A DNA stretch of 64,000 nucleotides from Lamellibrachia columna (taxonomy: Eukaryota; Annelida; Polychaeta; Sabellida; Siboglinidae). The number at the start of each line of letters is the position of its first letter. Position 1 is the first letter of the stretch. Location of the stretch: contig OY759269.1 in NCBI GenBank assembly GCA_963662155.1, positions 19,316,864-19,380,863 on the forward strand, written 5' to 3'. Under the pieces are notes generated by a model, which searched no databases, was not told the origin of the DNA, and worked only from the letters and a program-made list of their open reading frames with translations. The position numbers were made by a program, and so were the translations under genes. Positions 37,257-45,982 of the stretch are shown piece by piece.

Positions 37257-37264
37257 CCTTATAC
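37257..37264 (-). promoter_or_regulatory. TATA box overlapping a stop codon, for the 44-aa gene
   Basis: CGTATAAG: the TAA stop of the upstream small gene is part of the box. The paralogous position upstream of the 74-aa gene reads CTATAG, where the TAG is the stop of the 258-aa gene (37,520-37,522). Confidence 0.55.
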
Positions 37265-37483
37265 GTTGTTCCGTCCAGCCAATGACGACGACGAAGCCTT
37301 GCGTGATGAGTGGGGAGGGTGGGTGGGTGTACGAGGAATGGTCCAGTCGTCGAGCGTGGGGGGTTCGAATAACGCCTGTTGCATAAAACTTTGGAGTATA
37401 CCGTGAGCCATCATGTAGAGTCCACTGATAAATATAGCACCGACGATGGCCTGGTAAACGGCGTCCTGTGGATCGGGCGACAT
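37259..37483 (-). CDS. Small membrane protein (74 aa)
   Basis: One hydrophobic segment (AIVGAIFISGLYMMAHGIL, residues 9-27), then an amphipathic QSFMQQALF and a proline/serine-rich tail ending SSSLAGRNNV. The start at 37,483 is preferred over the in-frame ATG at 37,510 because the paralogous copy has lost the upstream ATG (it reads ACG) but keeps this one. The tail resembles the end of the 258-aa protein (LTSLAGWDDL), consistent with the local tandem duplication. Function unknown; viral small membrane proteins of this type often act in assembly or entry, but that is inference only. Confidence 0.55.
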   Translation of the reverse strand: MSPDPQDAVYQAIVGAIFISGLYMMAHGILQSFMQQALFEPPTLDDWTIPRTPTHPPHSSRKASSSSLAGRNNV

Positions 37484-37519
37484 GACGAACACTGTGCTAC
37501 GGACACGCATCGTACCATC

Positions 37520-38296
37520 CTATAGATCGTCCCAACCAGCCAATGACGTCAAAGCCTTGCGTCTTTCGGGGGGTGGGGTGGGCATGGAATGTTCCATTCG
37601 ACGGCTCTTACGGCCGAGGGGTGTCCAACTTAGCGATCTTCGTGCACTACCTGCAGCAGCAGCACGCAGAGGAGTACGTGACCGACGAGAGGGAGAGATC
37701 GACGGCTCCGGACGTATGTAGGCTCTTCTGGCGACGTTACCGACCAACGTCATGGGTAGGTTGATGGCACGGAGTTGTCGTGCGAATGGCAGCCAACCCG
37801 TCGGAGCGGTCTGTCTCTTACGCAACATATCGTTAACGAGATCCACCACGTTACTTCCGACAACCGGCGCGCCCTCGTGTATCAGTTCACCGCGAGCGGT
37901 CCACGCGATATCTCTCTTGAGATGCTCCATCAAACGGATGGCTTTGGCCTGCATGGTCTTGGGAACGGTGGCCAAGACGGTGGCCTCCAGTCCGCTAATA
38001 GGGGCTGGTGCTGTACCCGCCGACCCCGACTCCGACGCCACCTCCGACTCGTTCACCGTGACCACGCGTAGCGGTTCCTTGATGCGTTTATCGGCCAAGA
38101 CGTTGTAACGCTGCAACACCTGATTATACAGGGTCACCTTGGTCCAGTCGTCTAGGTCCGTTCTATCCAGGATGGTCTTCATCTCGTCATCGAGGGCTTG
38201 CACCTTCTTGCCTAAGGTGTCGGTCGCGGGTGGGGGTGACCGAAGCGTGTCCAACAGTCGCGGGTCCACCAAGGCCATCTTGCGTGCGTGCTCCAT
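37520..38296 (-). CDS. Conserved Polinton protein of unknown function (258 aa)
   Basis: The N-terminus ALVDPRLLDTLR, followed by an acidic helical segment with LVDEMKTILDRTDLDDWTKV-like spacing and LYNQVLQRYNVL (about 57-68), resembles a family I associate with Polintons, though I cannot confirm it here. Residues 80-100 are Ser/Ala/Glu-rich linker. The C-terminal half contains GWLPFARQLRAINLPMTLVG and an Arg/Ser-rich basic tail. The second ATG (38,278, MALVDP) may be the true start. It begins four bases after the stop of the 123-aa gene. Possibly a minor virion or DNA-binding protein; not established. Confidence 0.6.
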   Translation of the reverse strand: MEHARKMALVDPRLLDTLRSPPPATDTLGKKVQALDDEMKTILDRTDLDDWTKVTLYNQVLQRYNVLADKRIKEPLRVVTVNESEVASESGSAGTAPAPISGLEATVLATVPKTMQAKAIRLMEHLKRDIAWTARGELIHEGAPVVGSNVVDLVNDMLRKRQTAPTGWLPFARQLRAINLPMTLVGNVARRAYIRPEPSISPSRRSRTPLRAAAAGSARRSLSWTPLGRKSRRMEHSMPTPPPERRKALTSLAGWDDL

Positions 38297-38300
38297 GTAT

Positions 38301-38672
38301 CTACCTCCTTTTGTTCAGCACCTCTCGGAGCAAGGGTAGCAAGACCGAACTGGCCAACGGTGCTAGGAAGGCCGATAGGAAACCGCCGCTCTGTCCCTCA
38401 CCAACCTGTGGTTGCAGCAGTAGACGTCTTCTCCTGGCAGCTGGCGTTCGTCTATTAGCCAACGCGCGTAACCTCGTCCTGTATTTATTCAATCGTTGCC
38501 TCTGTAAAGGGGACAATGGAATGTTCTTTGTTAGTATGTTGTATGCACACTCGGCTAGTGCACACAGCAGATCGGAGTCGGCGTTGGCGATGATGGCCTT
38601 TTTAATTTTGTTGTTCTTGACTCTGGCCAGAGCCTGTATGCACACGATGTGTCTCTTCACCCGGGCAGACAT
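38301..38672 (-). CDS. Basic protein with hydrophobic C-terminus (123 aa)
   Basis: Start at 38,672, chosen because a strong TATA box (38,708-38,716) lies about 40 nt upstream; the longer open frame to 38,915 is a shadow of the ATPase gene. The N-terminal half is helical (ADSDLLCALAECAYNILTKN), the middle is highly basic (LNKYRTRLRALANRRTPAARR), and the C-terminus is GGFLSAFLAPLASSVLLPLL, an amphipathic or membrane-active helix. This basic-plus-GGFL layout recalls small virion proteins of Polintons and adenovirus-like elements. Function inferred only. Confidence 0.6.
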   Translation of the reverse strand: MSARVKRHIVCIQALARVKNNKIKKAIIANADSDLLCALAECAYNILTKNIPLSPLQRQRLNKYRTRLRALANRRTPAARRRRLLLQPQVGEGQSGGFLSAFLAPLASSVLLPLLREVLNKRR

Positions 38673-38707
38673 GATGCGAATGAAGAGACTATCCACACAC
38701 TCGGTCG

Positions 38708-38716
38708 TTTTATACC
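38708..38716 (-). promoter_or_regulatory. TATA box overlapping the ATPase stop codon
   Basis: GGTATAAAA, in which TAA (38,710-38,712) is the stop codon of the packaging ATPase. Distance to the next ATG (38,672) is about 36-44 nt. Confidence 0.65.
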
Positions 38717-39366
38717 TTCGGCAAGTACACGTACTGAACACCGTCGTCTGGAAAGATGGCCGTACGCAGACGCATGTCCTCGGGCGTGTCCTGTTTGAGA
38801 TCGACCAACAGATAACCGTACGGTATCGCCGTGGCGTCTTTAAACACCTCTTGCACGAACTTGCCGCGTCCCGGATACATCTGCCGCGCCAAGGTCGACA
38901 TCTGCGATGCATCACGTGGATTCTTGAACACCACCATGTACTGCGAATTCAGACTGATGGTGCGACTCTCTTTGTTTTTAGGGAACAGGTTCTGTACGAG
39001 ATACAGCACGGACGTGTTCCTGTGGTGACTTTTTTTAGTGAACAGGGCCGTGACCCGTTCGTCCGTTTCTGCCATGAGATCGTCTATGACGATGAGGTTC
39101 CTCGTTGTCGGATCGAACATGGCCGCCGTCGGTAACCCTTCCTCGAATCGCACGTGACCCAATTCCGTCGTTGCGTAAGCCTCTTGCCATTCTCCGTAAC
39201 ACCACGTGATCTGCTGGGGCGGTGGATCGATCATCGCAGCGGCGTGACGCAACATACGCGTCACGAAAGTACTCTTGCCGCACCCCGTCGGTCCGGCGAC
39301 GATGCACGTGAAGGGGTGTTTCCATCGCGCATCCATGAATGCGTGTGCAACGAATGCAGCGTGCAT
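38710..39366 (-). CDS. FtsK/HerA-type genome-packaging ATPase (A32-like)
   Basis: 218 aa from the first ATG, or 208 aa from MDARWKHPF at 39,336, which I prefer because a TATA-like GTATAG at the polymerase stop lies about 45 nt upstream. Walker A is AGPTGCGKS (residues 24-32) and Walker B is LIVIDDLM (91-98), followed by the sensor-like LYLVQN. The family pumps DNA into preformed capsids. It sits between the polymerase and the basic protein, as in other Polintons. Frame intact with all ATPase motifs. Confidence 0.9.
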   Translation of the reverse strand: MHAAFVAHAFMDARWKHPFTCIVAGPTGCGKSTFVTRMLRHAAAMIDPPPQQITWCYGEWQEAYATTELGHVRFEEGLPTAAMFDPTTRNLIVIDDLMAETDERVTALFTKKSHHRNTSVLYLVQNLFPKNKESRTISLNSQYMVVFKNPRDASQMSTLARQMYPGRGKFVQEVFKDATAIPYGYLLVDLKQDTPEDMRLRTAIFPDDGVQYVYLPKV

Positions 39367-39377
39367 CGCCTTTTCTA

Positions 39378-42300
39378 CTATACGTCCACCGGACCCGTGG
39401 TCACCCCGTCCTCGTGCACCACGCGTTTGGCGTAAAAGAAGGTGAGTGCATCCCTATTCTGCACGTACGTCATGACGGTGGAGTTATGCACCCGGAAACC
39501 TCGGTTCGAACCGCCTCCGCTCCGACGGTTGGTGAGCACCTCCAGGAACGCGTCCTTGTCTATGGTGTTGTGCCGTTTGCTGAGACCTTTGGTGCTGTAC
39601 TTGTCGGTGGCGCCGAAACAGTAGTACGTCTTGCTACACAACCCCACGAACCCCGCACCGGACCACTCGACCTTGAACAGACCCGGCGTCCTCTTGTCGA
39701 ATGCTCTGCGCGCCTTGCAGCACGCCTCGTCGCCGACCCACGGTCTATTGGCGAGACGACAGCGCACGTAGTCGTTCCGATGGTCGTCGCAACATTCGGA
39801 CGGCAGCCATTCCGACCGATGGCGGAAATAATGGGCTCGCAGTGTCGGGGTCACGAGGTCGTCGACGGACTCGGCGGCCAAGGCTAAATAGGCACTATCC
39901 GTATCCATCTCGCAGTACTCGAACAGAGGGCGCTCCACGTACCTGACGATGAAATCGTAATAGAACTGCAACATGCGCAACTTGGCGTACTGCAGAACGA
40001 AGAATCCCACGTGTACGGGTAGGGTGTACTTGACGGTCTTCTTGTTCAGTTCTATCTCGTACGCGTCGTCGACGACCATGTCGAGTTGACGGAATCGTTT
40101 ATCGTTGACGAGGAGCGATGCTGCCTTCTCCGTGCAGTAGCTGACGTCACGATGTCGGTCGACGTTGGTGATGGTCTTTCCGTAGCCCGAGTTCCCCAGC
40201 AACTTCATGGTGTCCGCGATGATGGTCCTGTCTCGGTGAACGTCGCCCTCGCGTCGGGCCTTGGACACTGCATCGCCGAACCGCCGGAAACACGGAACGG
40301 GATCGTATTCGACGACCTGGTACACGTGCAGCACCTCGAGACCGTGGTCCAGATACCATCGCAGCAGTGGCGTTGCGAGCAGTATCTTGTCGCCGCAATA
40401 ACTACCCACGAGCATGCGACGCGGAGTCTTCATTATGTCGTGCTCTTCGGCGTATCGGCGCATGAACGGACCGAGATCCTCCCGTTGCATACCGATGTTC
40501 TTGAACACGGGCTGCATCTCGGCAAAGTGCGCGCGCAACGCTTCCGGTACGCGTACGTCGCACTCGATCATGCCGAACACGGTTCCGGCACGCACTCCGT
40601 TCAGGATCTGTTGTGACGTCATCGTCCATTGCACGTGTCGACGTCGGGGAAATGCTGCATCCACACACTTGCGTACGGCTGGTGTTCGTCTCATCTCCTT
40701 CCACTCGCATTCCCACAACTCGACGACCGTGACAAAGTGTCGTAGATAGGCGGTGGTCTTTCGGGTCTCGGCGAGCAGTTGCGCCATGGGTTTCCCGTTG
40801 ACGGCGTTCACCTCCTCTCGGTTGCACGAGCAACCGTGAAAGAAGCAACCTTGGAACTGATAAGCCGTCTTCGTCTCGCTGCACCATCCGTCCACCCGAT
40901 GTTTGCCTATGCGCTTCTCTCGTCCGTTGATCTGATGCCGTATGGACCGTCCCGTGCGTTCGGATTCCCACGTCAACCATTCTCCGGCCATCTGTCCGTA
41001 CAGCTGCGCCGATTCGGGGCGGAAGTCCTTCTCCGCTCGTCGTCGCGTGTACCATCCCATAGGCATGTCCTGCATGAGCGACCACAGGTACAGTGCGTTC
41101 GCATCGTATCCGACGATCGCTCGACAGGGACGAGCCGCCTCTCCGTACTCGTTCCGACGTAGCGTGGTGACCCCTGTCTCGTGATAGCGATGAAAGATGA
41201 TCGAAGGCCCGCCTACAATGTTCGCTTTGACGAGGTCGTGCAGGTCTTTGTTCTTCTCGTTGAAGATGGTAAAGTAGGTCTTCTCTGGCAGGTCGTTGAA
41301 CAGGTACAGCAGGGTCAGACCGGGTACGCTGATACCTTGCTTGAACATGTCTATTCCCCGTTGTCGATAGAACGCGAACTGTCTGTCGATGGCCTGTAGA
41401 AAGGGAACCACGTCCCTGTTGTTGTACCAGACGAGAAAGTCGCGCAACGTCGTCATGCCATTGACGCGCCAGGCCTCCTGACAACTGGCGTAATCCTCGT
41501 CTGAAATCCCTTCGTTCTTCAGTCGACTGAAGAAGGCCTCTTTCGGTGGAAGTGTGGTGTCGTCGAGTCTCTCCAGTCTGTCCATGTACTCGTACGGGAA
41601 ATGACCTTTCGTCACCTCGCATCCGTACGCTTTCAGATACTTGTCGTAGCTGAACCCGGGGGCTATGTAGTTGATCATGTCTACGAATTTCAGCTGATCC
41701 GTCGAAAGACACATGAAAGTGTTGTTGCGTTTGATTACGAACATTGACCCGATGCCGTCGGTCTCGACTTTCCTGTTGCCCTCCTGCTCCCTCTCGTCCG
41801 CGGCCTCGTCCTGTTCCACGTCGGTCTTTGAAGTCGTCAGGAAGTACGGTATGAGGAACTGTTTGATGGCATTGAGATCATACTTCCCCGAATTGAACCC
41901 GACGACGGGTAACTGACGCATCCATCCATACATTTGTCCCATCAGCGTTTTGTACGGATTGGTTGCCGCTCGCCCTTTCTTCTCGCCGGCCTCCCGTGCA
42001 GCTGCGTCCCGTGCAGCCTCCTCCCGTGCGTCCCATTTCGTCAGCTCTTCTGCGAGTTGTTCCAGTACATGATCGTACGAGCCTTTGATCTTGTCGTACG
42101 CGGCCTCACTCATCGTTTGCAGGACAGTCATCATGGTGCTCACCAACTTGTTGACGTCTCCGTCCGTGACGATGCATGTCACCTGTTCGTGTCCGGGTAC
42201 GTTGGATGCCACGCTGACGCTCAACGGGACGTGACGCGCAACCCAGTGAACCTGGGCACTGTCCGCCGGAAGGTGTTCGGTGTCGAACCAACACTCGAAG

Positions 42301-43907
42301 TCGAAGGTGGCTCGGTACGGATAGTACTGCAACGCTTCGGCCACTCGGATGTTCTCGTCTGCCAGACGTTCGAACACCGATGGAGTCGAATGGTACACGC
42401 CACCAGGATAGACTCGGCGCACACCCCCCGTACACGTGCTCTCGTGGTTGCGTAGATGCCATGCGTCTTTCCACAACGAGTCACCGCACTTCCGACATCT
42501 GTACGAGTGACAGTACATGCGTCTATCCTGGATGTAGGAAAAATGCGTCCCGTGCAGATTGAGGTAGAGTGTGTCCGGGTATTTACATACCGAGCGACGA
42601 ACGAGTTCTGCGGTCGCCTTTCCACCATCCTCCTCCGCCTCATCTCCATCCGGTTTTACGAGACTGTACACGCACACGTTTGTTTCGAACGTGGTCTCGA
42701 CACGATAGAGGTCGTCCATCGTGACCCCGGCAAATGCTGCCATGGGTACGCCGTCTTGGGCGTACGTCGCGTACAGCGTCTCCACAGCCGGTTCCAATCG
42801 ACGCCGTTCACATCCGCGATGCAGGGCCAGACATCGAAAGAGACACAGGTTGTCATTGTACCTTTTGCTATACTGAGGCTCCGTGTCCAATGCGATGACG
42901 GCTCTGTTCTTCTTGATGTACATGGGAAGGTCGGTCATTCCTACACATCCTATCGGGTGATCGATGATGCGATTGACGAAAAATGTGACATTGGTCACGA
43001 GTTCGCACACCCACGCCGAATCCGGTCTTTGATTGATGGCCCATTGCAAGATGTCGGTTTCGCGGATGCGTTCGAGGAACTTATCAAAGTCCTTGCTGTT
43101 GGTGACGAGACTGGGCTCGTCCAGGTAGCGTCCACAGCAGTTGCACGAGGGATGGTAGTACTTGTATTGACCCGTGTTCTTGTTCCTCAGAACGAACCCG
43201 TAACTGAGGTTAATCTTGAACGCGTTGGTCTGTTCCTGGAACACGTTCCTCAACGACGGCTCTAGAACGGTCGTGTCCAGCGTCGTTACTCTGTAATCGT
43301 ACCTGCACTGGAGAGGACCTCTCGTTACACGTGTCCGTATGGTCGACCAGTGCGCTCGTACGACATCTAACAGTTCCGGCGACAGGTTGTCGGCGAAGGG
43401 GAGTCGGGCAGGTGGGTCTATAGGGTCGGCATCGGTAACGAGTGGATGGTTGGGTGTGGTGTCTTCCCTGATTGATGTCTTAGGTGATGGTGGCGTCGTG
43501 TCGTCGGCGTCGGCGGTACACGCATTTCGTACGTGTCTGGTCAGGTGATTGCGTCTATTGTACGTCTTTCCACATTTCGCACATGTGTACACTGTGGTCT
43601 GTTTTCTATTACTGCTACTGCTACTGCTACGGCAACGGTTACTGCTAAGACGACATACGGACCTCACATGGTCTTGCAGATCGTCCCATATGTCGAACGT
43701 TGCATCACATTTACAGGAATACTTAGTTCGCTTTGCCTGTTCGCTAGGTGGCTCCTCCCGTGGCACCTCCCGTGGCACATCTAGTGGTGGCGCCACCGAA
43801 TACGTATGTTCGATCACTGCCGGTGTCGCATGACTCGCTAGGTGGCGTTTGAGTGCTGCATAGGTGTCGAGCACCTGTCCGCAGTGACGACATTGGTGTC
43901 TTTTCAT
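39378..43907 (-). CDS. Protein-primed family B DNA polymerase with zinc fingers and OTU-like segment (Polinton POLB)
   Basis: 1,509 aa. Order: three C2H2-type fingers (about 6-25, 65-85, 109-129); an OTU protease-like segment with NDNLCLFRCLA (Cys355) and LHGTHFSYI (His455); a CxxC finger (471-491); exonuclease motifs FDFECW (Asp536, Glu538), GFNSGKYDL (Asn672) and YNNRD (Tyr828, Asp832); motif A GYDANALYLW (Asp935); a YQFQGCFFHGCSC insertion (about 1016-1028); motif B KLLGNSGYGK (1235-1244); motif C MDTDSAY (Asp1335, Asp1337). It replicates the linear genome from a terminal protein primer. Catalytic residues are all present. A TATA box at 43,963-43,972 is about 60 nt upstream of the ATG. Confidence 0.95.
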   Translation of the reverse strand: MKRHQCRHCGQVLDTYAALKRHLASHATPAVIEHTYSVAPPLDVPREVPREEPPSEQAKRTKYSCKCDATFDIWDDLQDHVRSVCRLSSNRCRSSSSSSNRKQTTVYTCAKCGKTYNRRNHLTRHVRNACTADADDTTPPSPKTSIREDTTPNHPLVTDADPIDPPARLPFADNLSPELLDVVRAHWSTIRTRVTRGPLQCRYDYRVTTLDTTVLEPSLRNVFQEQTNAFKINLSYGFVLRNKNTGQYKYYHPSCNCCGRYLDEPSLVTNSKDFDKFLERIRETDILQWAINQRPDSAWVCELVTNVTFFVNRIIDHPIGCVGMTDLPMYIKKNRAVIALDTEPQYSKRYNDNLCLFRCLALHRGCERRRLEPAVETLYATYAQDGVPMAAFAGVTMDDLYRVETTFETNVCVYSLVKPDGDEAEEDGGKATAELVRRSVCKYPDTLYLNLHGTHFSYIQDRRMYCHSYRCRKCGDSLWKDAWHLRNHESTCTGGVRRVYPGGVYHSTPSVFERLADENIRVAEALQYYPYRATFDFECWFDTEHLPADSAQVHWVARHVPLSVSVASNVPGHEQVTCIVTDGDVNKLVSTMMTVLQTMSEAAYDKIKGSYDHVLEQLAEELTKWDAREEAARDAAAREAGEKKGRAATNPYKTLMGQMYGWMRQLPVVGFNSGKYDLNAIKQFLIPYFLTTSKTDVEQDEAADEREQEGNRKVETDGIGSMFVIKRNNTFMCLSTDQLKFVDMINYIAPGFSYDKYLKAYGCEVTKGHFPYEYMDRLERLDDTTLPPKEAFFSRLKNEGISDEDYASCQEAWRVNGMTTLRDFLVWYNNRDVVPFLQAIDRQFAFYRQRGIDMFKQGISVPGLTLLYLFNDLPEKTYFTIFNEKNKDLHDLVKANIVGGPSIIFHRYHETGVTTLRRNEYGEAARPCRAIVGYDANALYLWSLMQDMPMGWYTRRRAEKDFRPESAQLYGQMAGEWLTWESERTGRSIRHQINGREKRIGKHRVDGWCSETKTAYQFQGCFFHGCSCNREEVNAVNGKPMAQLLAETRKTTAYLRHFVTVVELWECEWKEMRRTPAVRKCVDAAFPRRRHVQWTMTSQQILNGVRAGTVFGMIECDVRVPEALRAHFAEMQPVFKNIGMQREDLGPFMRRYAEEHDIMKTPRRMLVGSYCGDKILLATPLLRWYLDHGLEVLHVYQVVEYDPVPCFRRFGDAVSKARREGDVHRDRTIIADTMKLLGNSGYGKTITNVDRHRDVSYCTEKAASLLVNDKRFRQLDMVVDDAYEIELNKKTVKYTLPVHVGFFVLQYAKLRMLQFYYDFIVRYVERPLFEYCEMDTDSAYLALAAESVDDLVTPTLRAHYFRHRSEWLPSECCDDHRNDYVRCRLANRPWVGDEACCKARRAFDKRTPGLFKVEWSGAGFVGLCSKTYYCFGATDKYSTKGLSKRHNTIDKDAFLEVLTNRRSGGGSNRGFRVHNSTVMTYVQNRDALTFFYAKRVVHEDGVTTGPVDV

Positions 43908-43962
43908 GTTGCTCTGCTCTGCTCTACGTGTCTACAACTGAGAGAGTGCAGTTGTTAGTACA

Positions 43963-43972
43963 GTTATATAGT
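43963..43972 (-). promoter_or_regulatory. TATA box of the polymerase gene
   Basis: ACTATATAAC about 56-65 nt upstream of the polymerase ATG. Directly upstream of it is a (GGT)n tract (43,977-44,014). Confidence 0.65.
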
Positions 43973-43976
43973 ACGT

Positions 43977-44498
43977 GTGGTGGTGGTGGTGGTGGTGGTG
44001 GTGATGGTGGAGGTTATTGGTGAAGGGTGTATCACCTATGGTGGTATTGGCAACTGTGTGTGTGTGTGTGTGTGTGTCCCACTATCCATGGCTACGGGTT
44101 ATATTTCAACTCATGACAACACCACTAACAACACGTTTCGTTCATTGTAAGACGTTTTATTGCGTATATAAAGACATAGCGATATACATAATATACATAT
44201 ACATATACACGGTTAGACCTATATAATTACTATGATGATGATGATGTTGATTACTTGTGGGTTTGTGGGAATGTTCCATCCTCGCCAGTGACCCCTAGCT
44301 TACGGTCGTTTATCGACACGCCAGTGGCTAGTACAATGATTATTAACTTGTGGGTTTTTACACCGCGACAGAGGTTCCGTACAATGATGTAATATATATA
44401 GGTTGGTATGTATATTTATATATATATGTATTACTATATGTCTTGCAAATACAATATGTGCGCGAATACATACATACAATACAGGCGAGAGACGGTGC
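43977..44498. other. Intergenic region between the polymerase and the spliced unit
   Basis: Holds a (GGT)n tract (43,977-44,014), a (TG)n tract (44,055-44,076), and a minus-strand AATAAA at 44,156-44,161 as polyadenylation signal for the spliced unit. Two CTTGTGGGTT-containing segments (about 44,254 and 44,347) are followed by CGCCAGTG or ACCGCGACAGAGGTTC and resemble the repeats at 32,440-32,532. Confidence 0.5.
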
Positions 44499-44621
44499 TT
44501 ATTGAAATGCGGAGGTGTCAAGCATGAAATCAACAATTCCCTGTATTAAAATATGTATTGTGCGTCTTCTCTCATCCCTTGCTAGCACGGGTGCTTCCTC
44601 CACCTCTTCCTCCCTCTCCTC
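44499..44621 (-). CDS. Alternative terminal exon, cassette 3 (40 aa)
   Basis: Follows the acceptor TTTCTTGTTATGTAG; frame 0 from the first base gives an acidic start ending in VEEAPVLARDERRR, then a hydrophobic helix (TIHILIQGIVDFML) and a TAA stop. The acidic/x-PV/basic/hydrophobic layout is shared with cassettes 1 and 2. There is no ATG in position, so it must be reached by splicing. Last cassette before the polyadenylation signal. Function unknown. Confidence 0.5.
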   Translation of the reverse strand, partial: EEREEEVEEAPVLARDERRRTIHILIQGIVDFMLDTSAFQ

Positions 44622-44731
44622 CTACATAACAAGAAATGCGTCTACTGTATTCGTATACTGATATGATGTTTTCTATTATCTTTACTAATTTCAATAATGT
44701 GGTCAGCAATGTCGCTCATTAATTCATAAAT

Positions 44732-44833
44732 CTACTGTTCATCATATGTTGATATAATGTATTCAAGTATCATCACCACTAATTGTCGGCATGCCCGTCT
44801 ACGCAGTTCGATCGGTGACACAGGTACGTCATC
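44732..44833 (-). CDS. Alternative terminal exon, cassette 2 (33 aa)
   Basis: The acceptor TTTAATTTGTTCTGTAG has a good pyrimidine tract. Frame 0 reads DDVPVSPIELRRR, then a hydrophobic helix (QLVVMILEYIIS) and an in-frame TAG. It has the same architecture as cassettes 1 and 3 and is similar in length. It also resembles the end of the 270-aa exon product (EEVTVDVCRSL). Confidence 0.5.
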   Translation of the reverse strand, partial: DDVPVSPIELRRRACRQLVVMILEYIISTYDEQ

Positions 44834-44925
44834 CTACAGAACAAATTAAAGGATACCAATATATCACTCCATATTACGTCATACACCAACTACTTCTAAC
44901 TAGGTTATGTTTACTACTGCTACTA

Positions 44926-45033
44926 CTAATAATAATACTCTGTTGACGACGTCATATATGCGGAGACCAATACTCGAGATCGCTCCCGAATGCTGGCTGG
45001 GAGGACGGGTGCCTCGTCATCATACTCTTCACT
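44926..45033 (-). CDS. Alternative terminal exon, cassette 1 (35 aa)
   Basis: Acceptor TTGGTGTTATGTAG. Frame 0 reads SEEYDDEAPVLPASIRERSR, then VLVSAYM and a tyrosine-rich end before TAG. APVL is shared exactly with cassette 3. Between the cassettes the DNA is AT-rich and non-coding. Confidence 0.5.
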   Translation of the reverse strand, partial: SEEYDDEAPVLPASIRERSRVLVSAYMTSSTEYYY

Positions 45034-45129
45034 CTACATAACACCAATGTTACTATTACTAATAATACAATTATTACGTTTACTACTAATTACCACCTAT
45101 TTAAACACCAACAACAACAACAACACCTT

Positions 45130-45539
45130 CTACCTAAGCGGTCGCGTTATTGCCCGCGGTTGACGGATGGCACATCGCACGTATTGCATTGTGTGCTCCT
45201 GATATTCGGCGGAGAGTACCGTGCTGGCGAGGGACCGACACACGTCGACCGTCACCTCTTCCACCGTGGCAGGGGCGGTTCTCCGCCACAGTTTAGTTAT
45301 AAGACGTGCGAGGTGCAGTTGCATTTTGTGGAAACACACCTTGCCCGTCTTGTCCGCGTCTTCTTCTTCGTCGGTGGCGTCGTCCTCTTCGTGGGCATGC
45401 GCCGTCGACGTCGACGGCTGCGGCTCCGGCTCCGGCTCTGTGTGGGTGATGGTATGTTGATCGGGGATGTCCACCTGTTCACCGTCGCGGGTCAATACGA
45501 CGGTTTTATCCGGGAAGACATACAGGGTCGTCAGGGATG

Positions 45540-45576
<37 letters not shown>

Positions 45577-45942
45577 CTGCTTGCGCTGGACGTGTGGTGG
45601 CGACGCTGGACTAAATTGGAAGTCCGCATCGTCGACTTTCGCAGGCTCGGGGGATGACGCAATCGCATCCTCATCCTCACTGTAGTAATGGGGAGGGGTG
45701 TTTATACTCCACGCGTCTTTCTCGGACTCATCAGAATCCGATTCGACGCTCCACGGTGGTAGCAACCCCTCTTGGTTGTCCGGACACGATTCGGGATTGG
45801 TCAGGGGTGATGGTGGGTAGAACGAGGTTGTCATAGAGGATGTCTTCAGCCTCTTCGCCGCTCGTGACACCCCATCCTCGCTGTCGTCGTACAGTGCCGC
45901 CAGGTCGCGTTTATACGCGTTCTGGAGTTGCTCCAGTCCCAT
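45130..45942 (-). CDS. Acidic nuclear-type protein or exon (270 aa) with poly-Asp tract
   Basis: Begins with ATG directly after an acceptor-like TTGTGTTCAATAG, so it can be a phase-0 exon joined to the leader at 46,977-47,057 or be translated alone. It has an AAKRLKT nuclear-localisation-like cluster (about 28-34), serine/acidic blocks, a run of 12 Asp (about residues 122-133, encoded by a (GTC)n/(GAC)n microsatellite), EPEPEPQ, and a helical C-terminus. An internal phase-0 donor-like GAG|GTGACG at 45,256 would allow splicing to the cassettes and replacement of its last 41 residues. It looks like an acidic regulatory protein of the E1A type in composition only; no homology recognised. Confidence 0.6.
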
Positions 45943-45982
45943 CTATTGAACACAACGCATAGGTTACATTACGTGGGTTATA

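Noticed and set aside
38673..38915. 81-residue extension of the basic 123-aa protein
   Set aside because: Lies wholly within the ATPase gene in another frame, and the TATA box at 38,708 places the start at 38,672.
40402..41712. 436-codon minus frame inside the polymerase gene
   Set aside because: Shadow of the polymerase in another frame; arginine-rich, no domain.
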